64,000 nt of DNA from positions 152,389 to 216,388 of the forward strand of contig NZ_JAFKJN010000012.1 of the NCBI RefSeq assembly GCF_017305915.1, in the 5' to 3' direction. Made by a program: the position numbers and the translations under genes. This DNA is from Reyranella sp. (lineage in GTDB: Bacteria > Pseudomonadota > Alphaproteobacteria > Reyranellales > Reyranellaceae). Within the stretch, counting starts at the first letter, position 1, and every line of letters starts with the position of its first letter. Positions 37,525 through 46,124 of this stretch are shown here, piece after piece. The notes beneath the pieces are model-generated. The model ran no database searches. It was not told the DNA's origin and was given only the letters and a program-made list of their open reading frames with translations.

Positions 37525-39006
37525 ATGCGCGTCGTCTTCTGGGCGACTGTCCTTTTCGCGGCCGCCACCTTCTGGCTCGTCCCGCGGCCGCCGATGGCCG
37601 ATCTGCCACAGCACGCCGGTCAGGTTGCGCTGCTGCGAGACCTGCTGCGCGGCGGCTCGAAATGGCAGCCGTTGCTCTATATCGACTGGTTTACGCCCTA
37701 CTTCGCCGGCGGCCCTGCGCTGCTGCTGTCCTACGCGATGCCGGTGCTGCAGGCGTTGAAGCTCCTGCTGGCGCTCGCCTATCTCGGCTTCGTGGCCGCG
37801 TGCGTGGCGCTGCGCCGAACGCTCGGGGGTGACGAGCGGCTCGACTGGCTGTTCGTCCCGTCCTTCTTCGGTGTGGTCTACGCCACGGGCCTCTACCCCT
37901 TCCTGGTCGCCGCACCGATCGCCGTGCTGTTCATCCTGACGGCGCTGTGCCATGCGCGCGCGCCGACGCTCGCGACCGGCGTGATTCTGCTGCTCACGAA
38001 TATCGTGCTGTTCTTCGCGCATGGGCTGGCCTTTCTGTTCGCCAACGCGATCGGCGGCCTGTTCCTGCTCCTGAACGTGCGCAGCCTGCCACGGCTCGCC
38101 CTTGCCGCCCTGCCGTATGTCGCCATGGGCGTGCTCGGCGTCGCCTACCACCTTGCGCGCGTGCGCGGCGCGGAAGTGCCGGTGACCGGTCCCTGGAGCT
38201 TCTCCTGGGGCTTCGATGACCTGCGGCTCAGCCTGCCGTATCTGTGGGCGGGCTGGTCGACCGACGATACGCGCAATGGGCTGTTCGCCGTCCTGTTCGC
38301 GCTCCAGCTCGCGGCGCCCCTTCTGCTCGGGGCACGTCTCAACCGGATCGAGGCGCTGGTGCCCCTGCTGGTCGCCGTGCTGGTCTGGATCGCCGTACCG
38401 TCGCGCGCCCAAGGCACGAGCCTGCTCTATCTCCGCTTTGCGCTGTTCATCCTACCGTTCTATGCGCTGATCTTCGTGCCGCGGGACGCCGCCACGAGCC
38501 GCTGGAGCCCACTGGTGCTGCCGCTGGTGTGCTGGGTCTTTCTCGCAGTGCATGTCGATCGGCTGCGCGCCTTCGCAGCCGAGAGCGCGCCCTTCGAGGA
38601 GGTCCTCGCGGCGGCGTCACCCGCAGACCGCGCCCTCGCCGTCGTCTTCGATGCACGCAGCGCAGCGGCTGGCAGCGAGTTCGCCTACAGTCACTGGCCG
38701 TCCTGGTACCAGACCGAGCGCGGCGGCCTCGTCGATCTCAACTTCGCGCGCTTCCTGCCGCAGATCGTACGCTACCGGTCCGGCAAGGTACCGGCGCGCT
38801 TCAGCACGGAGGATTGGGCCCAGAACCCGGCAGGCGGATTCAACTGGGAGCGCGACGGCGCCTCGGCCTATCGCTACTTCTTCGTCCGCCACAAAGGGCC
38901 GTTACCGCGGTTTTTCCCCGAGGGCCGCTGCCAGCCGGTGCTGGTCAGGTCTTCCGGCGACTGGTCGCTGTACGAGAACGTCGCCTGCTGGATCCTGGCG
39001 CCTTAG
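37525..39006 (+). CDS. Multi-pass membrane protein (GT-C-like)
   Basis: 493 residues with about ten hydrophobic helices in the first ~350 residues and a soluble C-terminal domain. An acidic first loop (PMADLPQHAGQVALL) after helix 1 recalls GT-C glycosyltransferases, but no catalytic motif is certain. A GTG one codon upstream is an alternative start. The 3' end overlaps the convergent acetyltransferase/isomerase gene by 62 bases. Likely part of an envelope glycan cluster with the next three genes. Confidence 0.65.
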   Translation: MRVVFWATVLFAAATFWLVPRPPMADLPQHAGQVALLRDLLRGGSKWQPLLYIDWFTPYFAGGPALLLSYAMPVLQALKLLLALAYLGFVAACVALRRTLGGDERLDWLFVPSFFGVVYATGLYPFLVAAPIAVLFILTALCHARAPTLATGVILLLTNIVLFFAHGLAFLFANAIGGLFLLLNVRSLPRLALAALPYVAMGVLGVAYHLARVRGAEVPVTGPWSFSWGFDDLRLSLPYLWAGWSTDDTRNGLFAVLFALQLAAPLLLGARLNRIEALVPLLVAVLVWIAVPSRAQGTSLLYLRFALFILPFYALIFVPRDAATSRWSPLVLPLVCWVFLAVHVDRLRAFAAESAPFEEVLAAASPADRALAVVFDARSAAAGSEFAYSHWPSWYQTERGGLVDLNFARFLPQIVRYRSGKVPARFSTEDWAQNPAGGFNWERDGASAYRYFFVRHKGPLPRFFPEGRCQPVLVRSSGDWSLYENVACWILAP

Positions 39007-39931
39007 CCAGTCGCAGGAACGCGTCGTAGTCGCGGATGTAGTCCGCTGCATCGTAGTGATCGCTGGCGAAGGTCAGCGTCAACGCATCGTCGGTGTGCCG
39101 GTACAGCACCGTCCAGATCATCGGGCGCACATGTACGCCAACCGTGGCGCGGTCGAGGATCAGCTCGGCGCGCTTGCGGCCGTCGTCGATCACCAGCGAT
39201 ACTGATCCCTTGATGCAGACTAGGAACTGCTCGCACTTCCGGTGGGCGCGCTCGCCGCGCACGCTCTTGCTCGGCACGTCGTAGACCGCGTAGAAGCGCT
39301 TGACCGCGAACGGGATGTCGGGTCCGACCTCGGCGGCCGACAGCGTGCCGCGCAGGTCGTCGGCAGCGCGCAGGCTGTGCAGCGTGACGCCGGGGATCAC
39401 GACCGATGTCTCGCCCACCGCCGGTGGCTCGACGGCGCGCGGCCGCGGCATGGCGCGGCCCTCGGCGCCGGCATAGGCGGTGATGCGCGCGGGGTTGCCG
39501 GTGACGATCGCGAACGGCGGCACGTCGCTGGTGACGACGCTGCCCGCGCCGATCATGGCGTGCCGGCCGATCCTCAGCCCGGGTAGGATGGTGCAGTTGG
39601 CGCCCAGCGAGGCGCCGGCTTCGACCACGGTCTCGGGGAAGCGCTCGGGATGGGCGCGGCTGCGTGGGAACTTGTCGTTGGCGAAGGTGGCGTTGGGCCC
39701 GACGAACACGTCGTCGTCGAGCCGCACGCCGTCCCAGAGCTGCACGCCCGACTTGACGGTGACGCGGTCGCCTAGCACGACGTCGTTCTCGACGAACACG
39801 CCGTCGCAGATATTGCAGTCGGTGCCGATGCGCGCGCCGGGCAACACGTGGGCGAAGGCCCAGATGCGGGTGCGCGGACCGACCTTTCTGCTCTCGCACA
39901 GACCTTGCGGATGGACGAAGGGTTTGGCCAT
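38945..39931 (-). CDS. WxcM-like fusion: hexapeptide acetyltransferase + sugar 3,4-ketoisomerase
   Basis: 328 residues. Residues 1-160 form a left-handed beta-helix acetyltransferase (repeats VGPRTRIWAFAHVLPGARIG, GANCTILPGLRIGRHAMIGAG). Residues about 180-310 form a cupin FdtA-like domain (RGERAHRKCEQFLVCIKGSV). Such fusions build dTDP-3-acetamido-sugars for surface glycans. The C-terminal tail GSSRRRSRTATSRRKT is unusually basic and lies in the overlap with the opposite gene. No DegT-type aminotransferase is visible nearby. Confidence 0.88.
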   Translation of the reverse strand: MAKPFVHPQGLCESRKVGPRTRIWAFAHVLPGARIGTDCNICDGVFVENDVVLGDRVTVKSGVQLWDGVRLDDDVFVGPNATFANDKFPRSRAHPERFPETVVEAGASLGANCTILPGLRIGRHAMIGAGSVVTSDVPPFAIVTGNPARITAYAGAEGRAMPRPRAVEPPAVGETSVVIPGVTLHSLRAADDLRGTLSAAEVGPDIPFAVKRFYAVYDVPSKSVRGERAHRKCEQFLVCIKGSVSLVIDDGRKRAELILDRATVGVHVRPMIWTVLYRHTDDALTLTFASDHYDAADYIRDYDAFLRLAKAPGSSRRRSRTATSRRKT

Positions 39932-40884
39932 CAGCCGTCCTGTCCGTAGGTGTCATGGGTCATCGGCAGGTAGAGTGGGCGGCCCTTAGTGTTCTCGAAG
40001 GTGCGCCAGACGTAGCCGCCCATGACGCCGAGCGCCAGCATGGTCGAGGTGAACGAGGTTAGCAGCACCAGGATCACCGGGGTGTAGCCCGGCACGGCGA
40101 TCGCGCCGACGAGCCAGGCGATGAAGACCACGGCGCTGAGCAGCACCGAGCCGATCGAGCCGACCAGGCCAATGGTCATGATCAGGGTCACCGGCAGGTC
40201 GGTCAGCGCGAAGCAGCTATCCATCAGGTAGCGGAGCTTGCGCCGGAAGGTCCAGGCGCTGCGGCCGGCGGAGCGCGGCCGGCGGGCGTATGGAATGGTC
40301 TTGCGGCGGAAGCCCAGCCAGAACAGCAGGCCGATCAGGGTGCTGTTGGATTCGCGCAGCCGCAGCAGCGCATCGCGCACCCGCTGATTGCAGCCGAACA
40401 CGTCAACGCCGCCGACCGGCACCTCGGGCTGCACGAAGCGGCGGTAGAGGCTCCAGAACAGGTTGGCCGACAGCGCCGTCATGAACGGATCGTCGCGGCT
40501 CTCGCGGCCGCCGATGGTGATGTCGACCGGTTCCGCTTCGAGGGTGCGGAAGAAGGAGACGATCAGCTCCGGTGGCTCCTGCAGGTCGGCCGCCAGCACG
40601 GCGTAGAACGGCCCGTGCCCGGCCTCGAGCCCCATGCGGATGGCGGCGAAGGAGCCGAAGTTGCGCGACAAAGAGATAAGCTGCGCCGGGAAGCCGGCGG
40701 TCGGCAGCCGCTCCTGCAGGATCAGGTGGCTGCGGTCGGGCGAGCCGTCGACCACGAACACCACCTCGAGCTTGTGGTCGAGCTCGACCGCCAGCGGGCG
40801 CAGTGCGGCCAGCAGGGCGTCGAGCGTCTCCTCGTTGCGGTAGACGGGGATAATCAGCGAATAGCGGGTCTCGGCCATCGGCAT
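39931..40884 (-). CDS. GT2 glycosyltransferase, DPM1/GtrB-like
   Basis: 317 residues. GT-A fold with SLIIPVYRNEETLDALL, VVFVVDGSPDRS, SRNFGSFAAIRMGLE and the LAADLQEPPELI metal-binding region, followed by two C-terminal membrane helices. It would move a sugar to undecaprenyl phosphate. A second start at 40878 is possible. It shares one base with the downstream gene and begins three bases after the upstream stop: a tight operon. Confidence 0.9.
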   Translation of the reverse strand: MPMAETRYSLIIPVYRNEETLDALLAALRPLAVELDHKLEVVFVVDGSPDRSHLILQERLPTAGFPAQLISLSRNFGSFAAIRMGLEAGHGPFYAVLAADLQEPPELIVSFFRTLEAEPVDITIGGRESRDDPFMTALSANLFWSLYRRFVQPEVPVGGVDVFGCNQRVRDALLRLRESNSTLIGLLFWLGFRRKTIPYARRPRSAGRSAWTFRRKLRYLMDSCFALTDLPVTLIMTIGLVGSIGSVLLSAVVFIAWLVGAIAVPGYTPVILVLLTSFTSTMLALGVMGGYVWRTFENTKGRPLYLPMTHDTYGQDG

Positions 40885-40886
40885 CG

Positions 40887-42332
40887 CTAGGGTATGCAGT
40901 ACTTCTGGCCAAGGAAGGCCAGAAACTGCCGATCCTGTGGATCGTCGCTCTCGGCGAGGGTTCGCGCCACCACCAGGCAGGGGAATGGGATCCAGTCGCC
41001 GGACCGGTCGAGGCGGTGGTACAGCACAGTCCGCCTGTCGGAGCGGAAGTAGCTGTAGAAGGCGAGCGCCAGCCGATGCCAGTCGTAGATCGGCACCACG
41101 ACGTCGCGGGTGTAGTCGGCGCCAGCGAACCATTTCAGGTAAGTGCGCGGGCCGGCGTTCTCGTTGGTGCTGGGCGGCCAGCCTTTGGCGGGATCGTCGA
41201 TGTCGATCAGGCCTGGCGCGGTGTAGCGGTCGACGAGCCGGCCGAAGAAGACCAAATCGGCGTTGTAGGACGCGATCGCGGTAGCGGCGACCACGGCGTA
41301 GCCCAAGAGGGCCCGCCGCGCCGGCGCTAACCAGTCTTTCGGCGCGACCAGCGCCAGCACCGTGGCCAGCGCCAGGATGTAGGCTGCGGTGTGGCGGGCA
41401 TAGGTCGATGTCAGCAGGCCGGTGCCGAGGGTGGCCGACACGACGCCCAGCGCGGCGACGATTGTGACGGCGAGCGGGGCGATGCGCCAGCGCAGGCGGG
41501 CGGCTTGGGTGCCGGGCGCAATCAGCAGCAGCCATTGTGCCGCGAGGGCGGGAAACAGCGCCATCGTCGCCAGCATCCAGCTCGGGTCGATGTAGGCGTA
41601 GCGATTGATGGCGAAGGCCGCGATCACCGTCGGGTTCGTCGCCTTTAGCAGATAGCCCATGATGAAATAGCTGGCGAGCAGCACCACAGCCAACGCGCTC
41701 GCGCCGATCAAGGTGCGCCGCGGCACCGGGCGGCCGAGCGACCCGAGCAGCGCGCCGACGACTAGGTAGACGAGGCTCATCAGCCCAATCGACGGATGGA
41801 CGAAGGTGAGCAGCACGGCGAACACGACGGTGACGATCGCCGCCTGGCGGTCGCTACGCGTCGGGTCGCACAGTAGCGCCAGCCAGATGGCCCACAGACC
41901 GAGGCCGAAGATCAGCTCGGTCGGGAAGTAGAGGAGCGGCAGCACGATGGCGAGGTAGAGCTGGGAGAACAGGCGCTGCGTCTCGACCCGACGCAGCACC
42001 AGCCACAGCACGAACGGCGCGGCGAAGTATGAAATGTGCGCCACGACTATGTAGGCTCGCGCGGATACCCCGAGCAGGTGACGCGCCACCCAGGCCGGGC
42101 CGTAGGTGGCGTAGGTCGCCAGCCAACGGTCGGCGTTTTGACTGAAATAGAGATCCCAGCTGTTGTCGAACCAGCCCGCCATCAGGAAGACAGCGCCGTC
42201 ATTCACCATCAGGGCGCTAGTCCAGGTGCCGAGGATCGCCGCCAAGGCCAGAGCCGCCAGAAGCGCGGCGTCGATACGATCGATTCTTGCTTCCACTGCC
42301 GGTGAATGTATCAGTGTTGTCCGGACAGTCAT
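40887..42332 (-). CDS. Multi-pass membrane protein (GT-C-like)
   Basis: 481 residues with about ten to twelve membrane helices. Helix 1 is followed by ALMVNDGAVFLMAGWFDNSWD, and the C-terminus is a soluble domain. Architecture is like polyprenyl-phosphate-sugar-dependent GT-C enzymes and like the protein encoded at 37.5-39.0 kb. First gene of the glycan operon on this strand. No specific family could be fixed. Confidence 0.65.
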   Translation of the reverse strand: MTVRTTLIHSPAVEARIDRIDAALLAALALAAILGTWTSALMVNDGAVFLMAGWFDNSWDLYFSQNADRWLATYATYGPAWVARHLLGVSARAYIVVAHISYFAAPFVLWLVLRRVETQRLFSQLYLAIVLPLLYFPTELIFGLGLWAIWLALLCDPTRSDRQAAIVTVVFAVLLTFVHPSIGLMSLVYLVVGALLGSLGRPVPRRTLIGASALAVVLLASYFIMGYLLKATNPTVIAAFAINRYAYIDPSWMLATMALFPALAAQWLLLIAPGTQAARLRWRIAPLAVTIVAALGVVSATLGTGLLTSTYARHTAAYILALATVLALVAPKDWLAPARRALLGYAVVAATAIASYNADLVFFGRLVDRYTAPGLIDIDDPAKGWPPSTNENAGPRTYLKWFAGADYTRDVVVPIYDWHRLALAFYSYFRSDRRTVLYHRLDRSGDWIPFPCLVVARTLAESDDPQDRQFLAFLGQKYCIP

Positions 42333-42368
42333 CTACGCAAGCGTCGCTTTGGTATCCCGCCGCGACGG

Positions 42369-43163
42369 CTAACCGCTGGGATACCAGGCCGGCTTCCGCT
42401 TCTCCCTGAAGCTCGCCAGCCCCTCGCGCGCCTCGTCCTGCTGGCGGGTGCGGGCGTGCTCGTCGATCAGGTCGCGCAATTCGCCGTCATCGACAAAGGC
42501 GCGCGCCGCCGCGAGCGACCGCAGCTTGGTCGCGGTGGTCGCCGCGGGCGCGTTCATCAGCGCCGCTTCGACGATCCGGTTGCCGGCCTCCTCGAGCCCG
42601 CCGGTCGGACAGACCTCGTGGACCAGGCCGAGCCGCCGCGCGTCGTGGGCGCCGAAGCGCTCGCCGGTGAGCGCATAGCGCCGGACCTGGCGCAGGCCCA
42701 TGGCCTGGCAGAGCTGCGGCAGGATGATGCCGGCCATCAGGCCCCAGCGCGTCTCGCTGATCGAGAAGATCGCGTCTTCGCTCGCGACCACGACATCGCA
42801 GGCCGCCGCGATGCCGGTGCCGCCGCCGAAGCAGCCGCCCTGGATCAGCGCGAGCGTCGGCACCGGGCAGGTGTCGAGGCGCCGGATCGCCTCGGCGGTC
42901 AGGCGGCTCACCGCCTCGTTCTCGCGCGGGCTTTGCGTGGCGACGCCGCTGATCCAGGCGAGATCCGCGCCGGCCTGGAAATGCCGGCCGTTGCCTTTCA
43001 GCACGACGATGCGCAGCGACGCCTCGCGGCCCAGCGCATCCATCGCCGCGTGGAGGCCCGCGATCAGGTCGCCGTCATAGGCGTTGTTCACCTGCGGCCG
43101 GTTGAGGGTGACGGTGGCGACGCCGCGCTTGTCGACGCTCCACAGAACGGTGTCGTTCGCCAC
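42369..43163 (-). CDS. Enoyl-CoA hydratase/isomerase family protein
   Basis: 264 residues. Crotonase fold with oxyanion-hole segments KGNGRHFQAGADLAW and GGCFGGGTGIAAACDV, and the glutamate region ISETRWGLMAG. It could act on methylglutaconyl-CoA or another enoyl-CoA. It starts one base after the stop of the small NTF2-fold gene, so both are co-transcribed. Confidence 0.88.
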   Translation of the reverse strand: MANDTVLWSVDKRGVATVTLNRPQVNNAYDGDLIAGLHAAMDALGREASLRIVVLKGNGRHFQAGADLAWISGVATQSPRENEAVSRLTAEAIRRLDTCPVPTLALIQGGCFGGGTGIAAACDVVVASEDAIFSISETRWGLMAGIILPQLCQAMGLRQVRRYALTGERFGAHDARRLGLVHEVCPTGGLEEAGNRIVEAALMNAPAATTATKLRSLAAARAFVDDGELRDLIDEHARTRQQDEAREGLASFREKRKPAWYPSG

Positions 43164-43164
43164 G

Positions 43165-43533
43165 TCAGCCGGCCTTCATGTACGAGTCCTTGAGCGCGAT
43201 CTTGCCGTCGCGCAGCTCGTAGAGATCGATGCCGTAGCGGTCGAACGGCTGGCCGGCATGGTCGATGCCGGTGACGCGGAAGGTGCCGAACAGTTTGTCG
43301 CCGGCGCGATGGATGCGCGCCTCGGAAAACCGCGCCTCGCGATGGGCGCGGCTCTTGTCGGCGAAGTGCGCGCGCAGCGCCTCCTTGCCCTTCAGCACGC
43401 GGCCGGCCGGCTGGCCGCCCGAATTGAGGCGCCATTCGAAATCGTCGGTCACGCAGGCGGCGATCTCCTCGACATCGGCCTTGTTGAAGGCCTTGCCGAA
43501 GCGGCGGAACAGGTCGTCGATGGCGTCGGGCAT
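43165..43533 (-). CDS. NTF2-fold (SnoaL-like) protein
   Basis: 122 residues. Starts MPDAIDDLFRRFGKAFNKADVEEIAACV, with the SnoaL-type strand VTDDFEWRL and a C-terminal YGIDLYELRDGKIALKDSYM. The family includes small isomerases and ligand-binding proteins; no function can be assigned. Coupled with the crotonase. Confidence 0.78.
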   Translation of the reverse strand: MPDAIDDLFRRFGKAFNKADVEEIAACVTDDFEWRLNSGGQPAGRVLKGKEALRAHFADKSRAHREARFSEARIHRAGDKLFGTFRVTGIDHAGQPFDRYGIDLYELRDGKIALKDSYMKAG

Positions 43534-43544
43534 TGAACTCCTCC

Positions 43545-43922
43545 TCAGGCGGTGACCAGCCGGGCCAGCCAGTCGTCGAGCTCGGCCCTGACCTCGGCCG
43601 GGCCGAGATCGGCGATCTCGTAGCTCTGCTTGCGTCCCTGCGACGCCATCACGTCGATCGCCCCGCGCGCGACGTCGCCGCGGAACTCGAGCGCCGGGTG
43701 GGCGGCATCGTCGGGTGCGCCGGCCGGCCGGATCGACAGCGTCAGCGACGGCCCGCCGTCGGTCGGCAAGCCGTCGGCGACGGCGGAGAATTCCTGGGTC
43801 GAGACGTGGGCGTCATGGCCGGCGCCGCGCAGCGCGCCGATCGCGATGTCGATCTCGGGCCGGATCACCTCGCGGCACTTCACCCAAAAAGCCTGAACGA
43901 ACAAATCGGTGTCCCGGTCCAT
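43545..43922 (-). CDS. Hypothetical protein
   Basis: 125 residues. The ATG at 43922 follows GGAGGGAGA, a strong ribosome-binding site, so it is preferred over one 30 bases upstream. The sequence has mixed alpha/beta character without recognised motifs; the C-terminus ELDDWLARLVTA is helical. Not exported, no membrane helix. Lies upstream of the NTF2/crotonase pair on the same strand. Confidence 0.6.
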   Translation of the reverse strand: MDRDTDLFVQAFWVKCREVIRPEIDIAIGALRGAGHDAHVSTQEFSAVADGLPTDGGPSLTLSIRPAGAPDDAAHPALEFRGDVARGAIDVMASQGRKQSYEIADLGPAEVRAELDDWLARLVTA

Positions 43923-43961
43923 GCGCTCTCCCTCCGGTTCGAGGGAGAGCATAGCCCCGAG

Positions 43962-44297
43962 TCACCTCGCGCTCTTTACCAAAAACGAGTCGCGCTTCTT
44001 GCCGGCCTTCTCGGCGGCGACCAGCCACAGCGGCGGCCGGCCGCGGCCGGTCCACTTGTTGCCCTTGTCGTCGGCGTATTTCACCGGCACGCGCTTGCCC
44101 TTGCGCGGCCCGCTCTTCTTGCTGCCCTTGCTGAGGGAGACGGCGTGCCGCCAGTCGGCGAGCGACAGGCCATGCCGCTTGATCAGCGCGACCAGCTCGG
44201 TGACTTTCCTGTCGGCCTTCGCCTCGAGCGCCTTGGCGCGTTTCTCGAGCGCGCGGATTTGCGCCTGGATGGCGGTCAGGGATCGAGAACGCGGCAT
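43962..44297 (-). CDS. H-NS-family histone-like protein
   Basis: 111 residues. N-terminal coiled-coil (IQAQIRALEKRAKALEAKAD) for oligomerisation and the C-terminal AT-hook-like DNA-binding core KYADDKGNKWTGRGRPPLWL, typical of alphaproteobacterial H-NS/HvrA-type proteins. It probably silences AT-richer DNA. The upstream 123 bases are AT-rich with an inverted repeat CCGTA/TACGG. Confidence 0.88.
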   Translation of the reverse strand: MPRSRSLTAIQAQIRALEKRAKALEAKADRKVTELVALIKRHGLSLADWRHAVSLSKGSKKSGPRKGKRVPVKYADDKGNKWTGRGRPPLWLVAAEKAGKKRDSFLVKSAR

Positions 44298-44420
44298 TGG
44301 GGAATTCCTTGAATTTCTAGCCTGCAGCGATTTAACCCTAAATTCGTACGCCGTAAATCCACCGGCCTACGGTTAATGAACCCGCGCTGCAGATAATCGC
44401 CGTATCAAACGTTTTTGGAC

Positions 44421-45326
44421 TCAGATTTCCCACGGCGGCGGCGTGAACTTTTCCAGGATAAAATCGACAAAAGCCGTGACTTTCGGCGCGAGATGTTTTC
44501 GGTGCGGATATACCGCGTGGATCGGCACCGGCTCCTCGGCGGAATAATCCTGCAAAAGCGCCACCAGCTCGCCGCGCTTGATCGCATCGGCGACGGTGAG
44601 CCGCGTCAGGCGCACGATTCCCAAGCCCTGCAATGCCAGCCGCATCTGCGCCTCGCCTTCGCTCACCGCCAGCCGTCCGCCGACCTCGATCTCGCGCACT
44701 TCGCCGTCGATGCGGAAATGCCAGCGGTTGAGATAGGCGCGATCGCGGCTGACGATGCAGTTATGCCGGGCGAGATCCTCCGGCCGCCGTAGCATCGGAT
44801 GTGATGCAAGATATTTCGGCGCGGCGCAGACCAGCCGTACATCGTCGCCGATCTTGCGCGCCATGAAGCTCGAATCGGCCAGCCGCCCGATGCGGATCGC
44901 GATGTCGACGCCCTCCTCGACCATGTCGATCACGCGATCGGTCGGCATCAATTCGAGCTGGATCGCGGGATGGCGCTCCAGGAACTCAGCCACCACCGGC
45001 GCCAGGAAATGCGTCGCGAAGGCGAGCGACGTGGTGACCCGCAGCAGCCCGTGCGGCGTGCCGCGCTGGTCGGTCATCTCGGCTTCCAGCGCCTCGATCT
45101 CACCGACGATGCGGCGGGCGGCGCCGTAGAAGGCCTCGCCCTCGGCCGTCAGGCTGAGCGCGCGGGTGGTGCGGTGGAGCAGCCGCACACCCAGCCGGCC
45201 TTCCAGGCGCGTCACCAGCTTGCTGACCGCCGACGGGGTCAGGCCGAGGCCCGGCGCGGCGGCCGAGAAGCCCTTGGCCTCGACCGCCCGGACGAAGGCC
45301 GCCATTTCACCGGCGTGATCGATCAT
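44421..45326 (-). CDS. LysR-family transcriptional regulator
   Basis: 301 residues. N-terminal winged HTH (MAAFVRAVEAKGFSAAAPGL... TPSAVSKLVTRLEGRLGVRL) and a C-terminal effector-binding domain. It faces away from a small gene at 45428, with a 101-base AT-rich gap holding LysR-type T-N11-A candidates. Targets and inducer are unknown. Confidence 0.92.
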   Translation of the reverse strand: MIDHAGEMAAFVRAVEAKGFSAAAPGLGLTPSAVSKLVTRLEGRLGVRLLHRTTRALSLTAEGEAFYGAARRIVGEIEALEAEMTDQRGTPHGLLRVTTSLAFATHFLAPVVAEFLERHPAIQLELMPTDRVIDMVEEGVDIAIRIGRLADSSFMARKIGDDVRLVCAAPKYLASHPMLRRPEDLARHNCIVSRDRAYLNRWHFRIDGEVREIEVGGRLAVSEGEAQMRLALQGLGIVRLTRLTVADAIKRGELVALLQDYSAEEPVPIHAVYPHRKHLAPKVTAFVDFILEKFTPPPWEI

Positions 45327-45427
45327 TGCAAGATTGATGAACCAAATTCAAAGGTATCGGTCAATATCGAATGATTATCGCCACGGAATGTCGGTATTAA
45401 GCTACAGACCAAGCCCGGAGGTTCTCC
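45327..45427. promoter_or_regulatory. Divergent LysR / small-gene promoter region
   Basis: AT-rich spacer with ATTGATGAACCAAAT and an outer ATTGA...TCAAT pair, plausible LysR operator sequence. Precise -10/-35 boxes could not be fixed. Confidence 0.3.
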
Positions 45428-45559
45428 ATGTTCACGATCCCCTATCCCTCTCGTCCGCAGGTCCAGACCTATGCCGTGCGCGCCCATCGGATGCGCGGCG
45501 CGGCGGTCGCCGGCCTGGTCCGCGACGTCGCCCGATGGATTTCGGTCGCTTCCCGCTGA
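45428..45559 (+). CDS. Small protein, 43 residues
   Basis: MFTIPYPSRPQVQTYAVRAH followed by RMRGAAVAGLVRDVARWISV. The ATG has GGAGG six to seven bases upstream. An Arg-rich amphipathic C-terminus recalls DUF1127-type small proteins, but no firm match is claimed. Divergent from the LysR gene, which may control it. Confidence 0.55.
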   Translation: MFTIPYPSRPQVQTYAVRAHRMRGAAVAGLVRDVARWISVASR

Positions 45560-45578
45560 GCGCGGCTAGACTGCGCCC

Positions 45579-46124
45579 ATGTCGGAGCGCTCGTCGGACC
45601 TTTGGGCGCAATACGCCCGTTACAACCGCCTCGCCAACGAGACCCTGTACGATGCCTGTGCGGGCCTGAGCGACGACGACTATCGTCGTGACCTCGGCGC
45701 CTTCTTCGGCAGCGTGCAGGGCACGCTGAACCATCTGCTGGTCGGCGACACGATCTGGATGGCGCGCTTCGAAGGCGGCACGCATCCCTCGACCGACCTC
45801 GACGCCCTCCTGTTCGAGCGCTTCGACGCGCTGCGGGTGGCGCGCCGGCAAATGGACCGGCGCATCGAGCGCTTCTTCGCGGCGCTGCCGCCGGGCTTCG
45901 CGAACGGCAGCGTGCGCTACGTCAACAATGCCGGCTTCGACACCGAGGATCCCTGGCCGGTGATCCTGCCGCATTTCTTCAACCACCAGACCCATCATCG
46001 CGCGCAGGTCCATACGCTGCTGTCGCAGCTCGGCCACGCGCCGCCGGTGCTCGACCTGCACCGCGTGTTGCGGCCGATCCCTCAGGTCCCGGTCCTGGAC
46101 ACCAGCACCGGCTCGGCGCGATAG
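45579..46124 (+). CDS. DinB-family protein
   Basis: 181 residues. Four-helix DinB/YfiT fold with the metal-binding histidine pattern LNHLLVGDTIWM and HFFNHQTHHRAQVH. Members are metal-dependent hydrolases or thiol transferases; the function here is unknown. Its last 43 bases overlap the convergent msrA gene. It follows the 43-residue protein by 19 bases. Confidence 0.87.
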   Translation: MSERSSDLWAQYARYNRLANETLYDACAGLSDDDYRRDLGAFFGSVQGTLNHLLVGDTIWMARFEGGTHPSTDLDALLFERFDALRVARRQMDRRIERFFAALPPGFANGSVRYVNNAGFDTEDPWPVILPHFFNHQTHHRAQVHTLLSQLGHAPPVLDLHRVLRPIPQVPVLDTSTGSAR

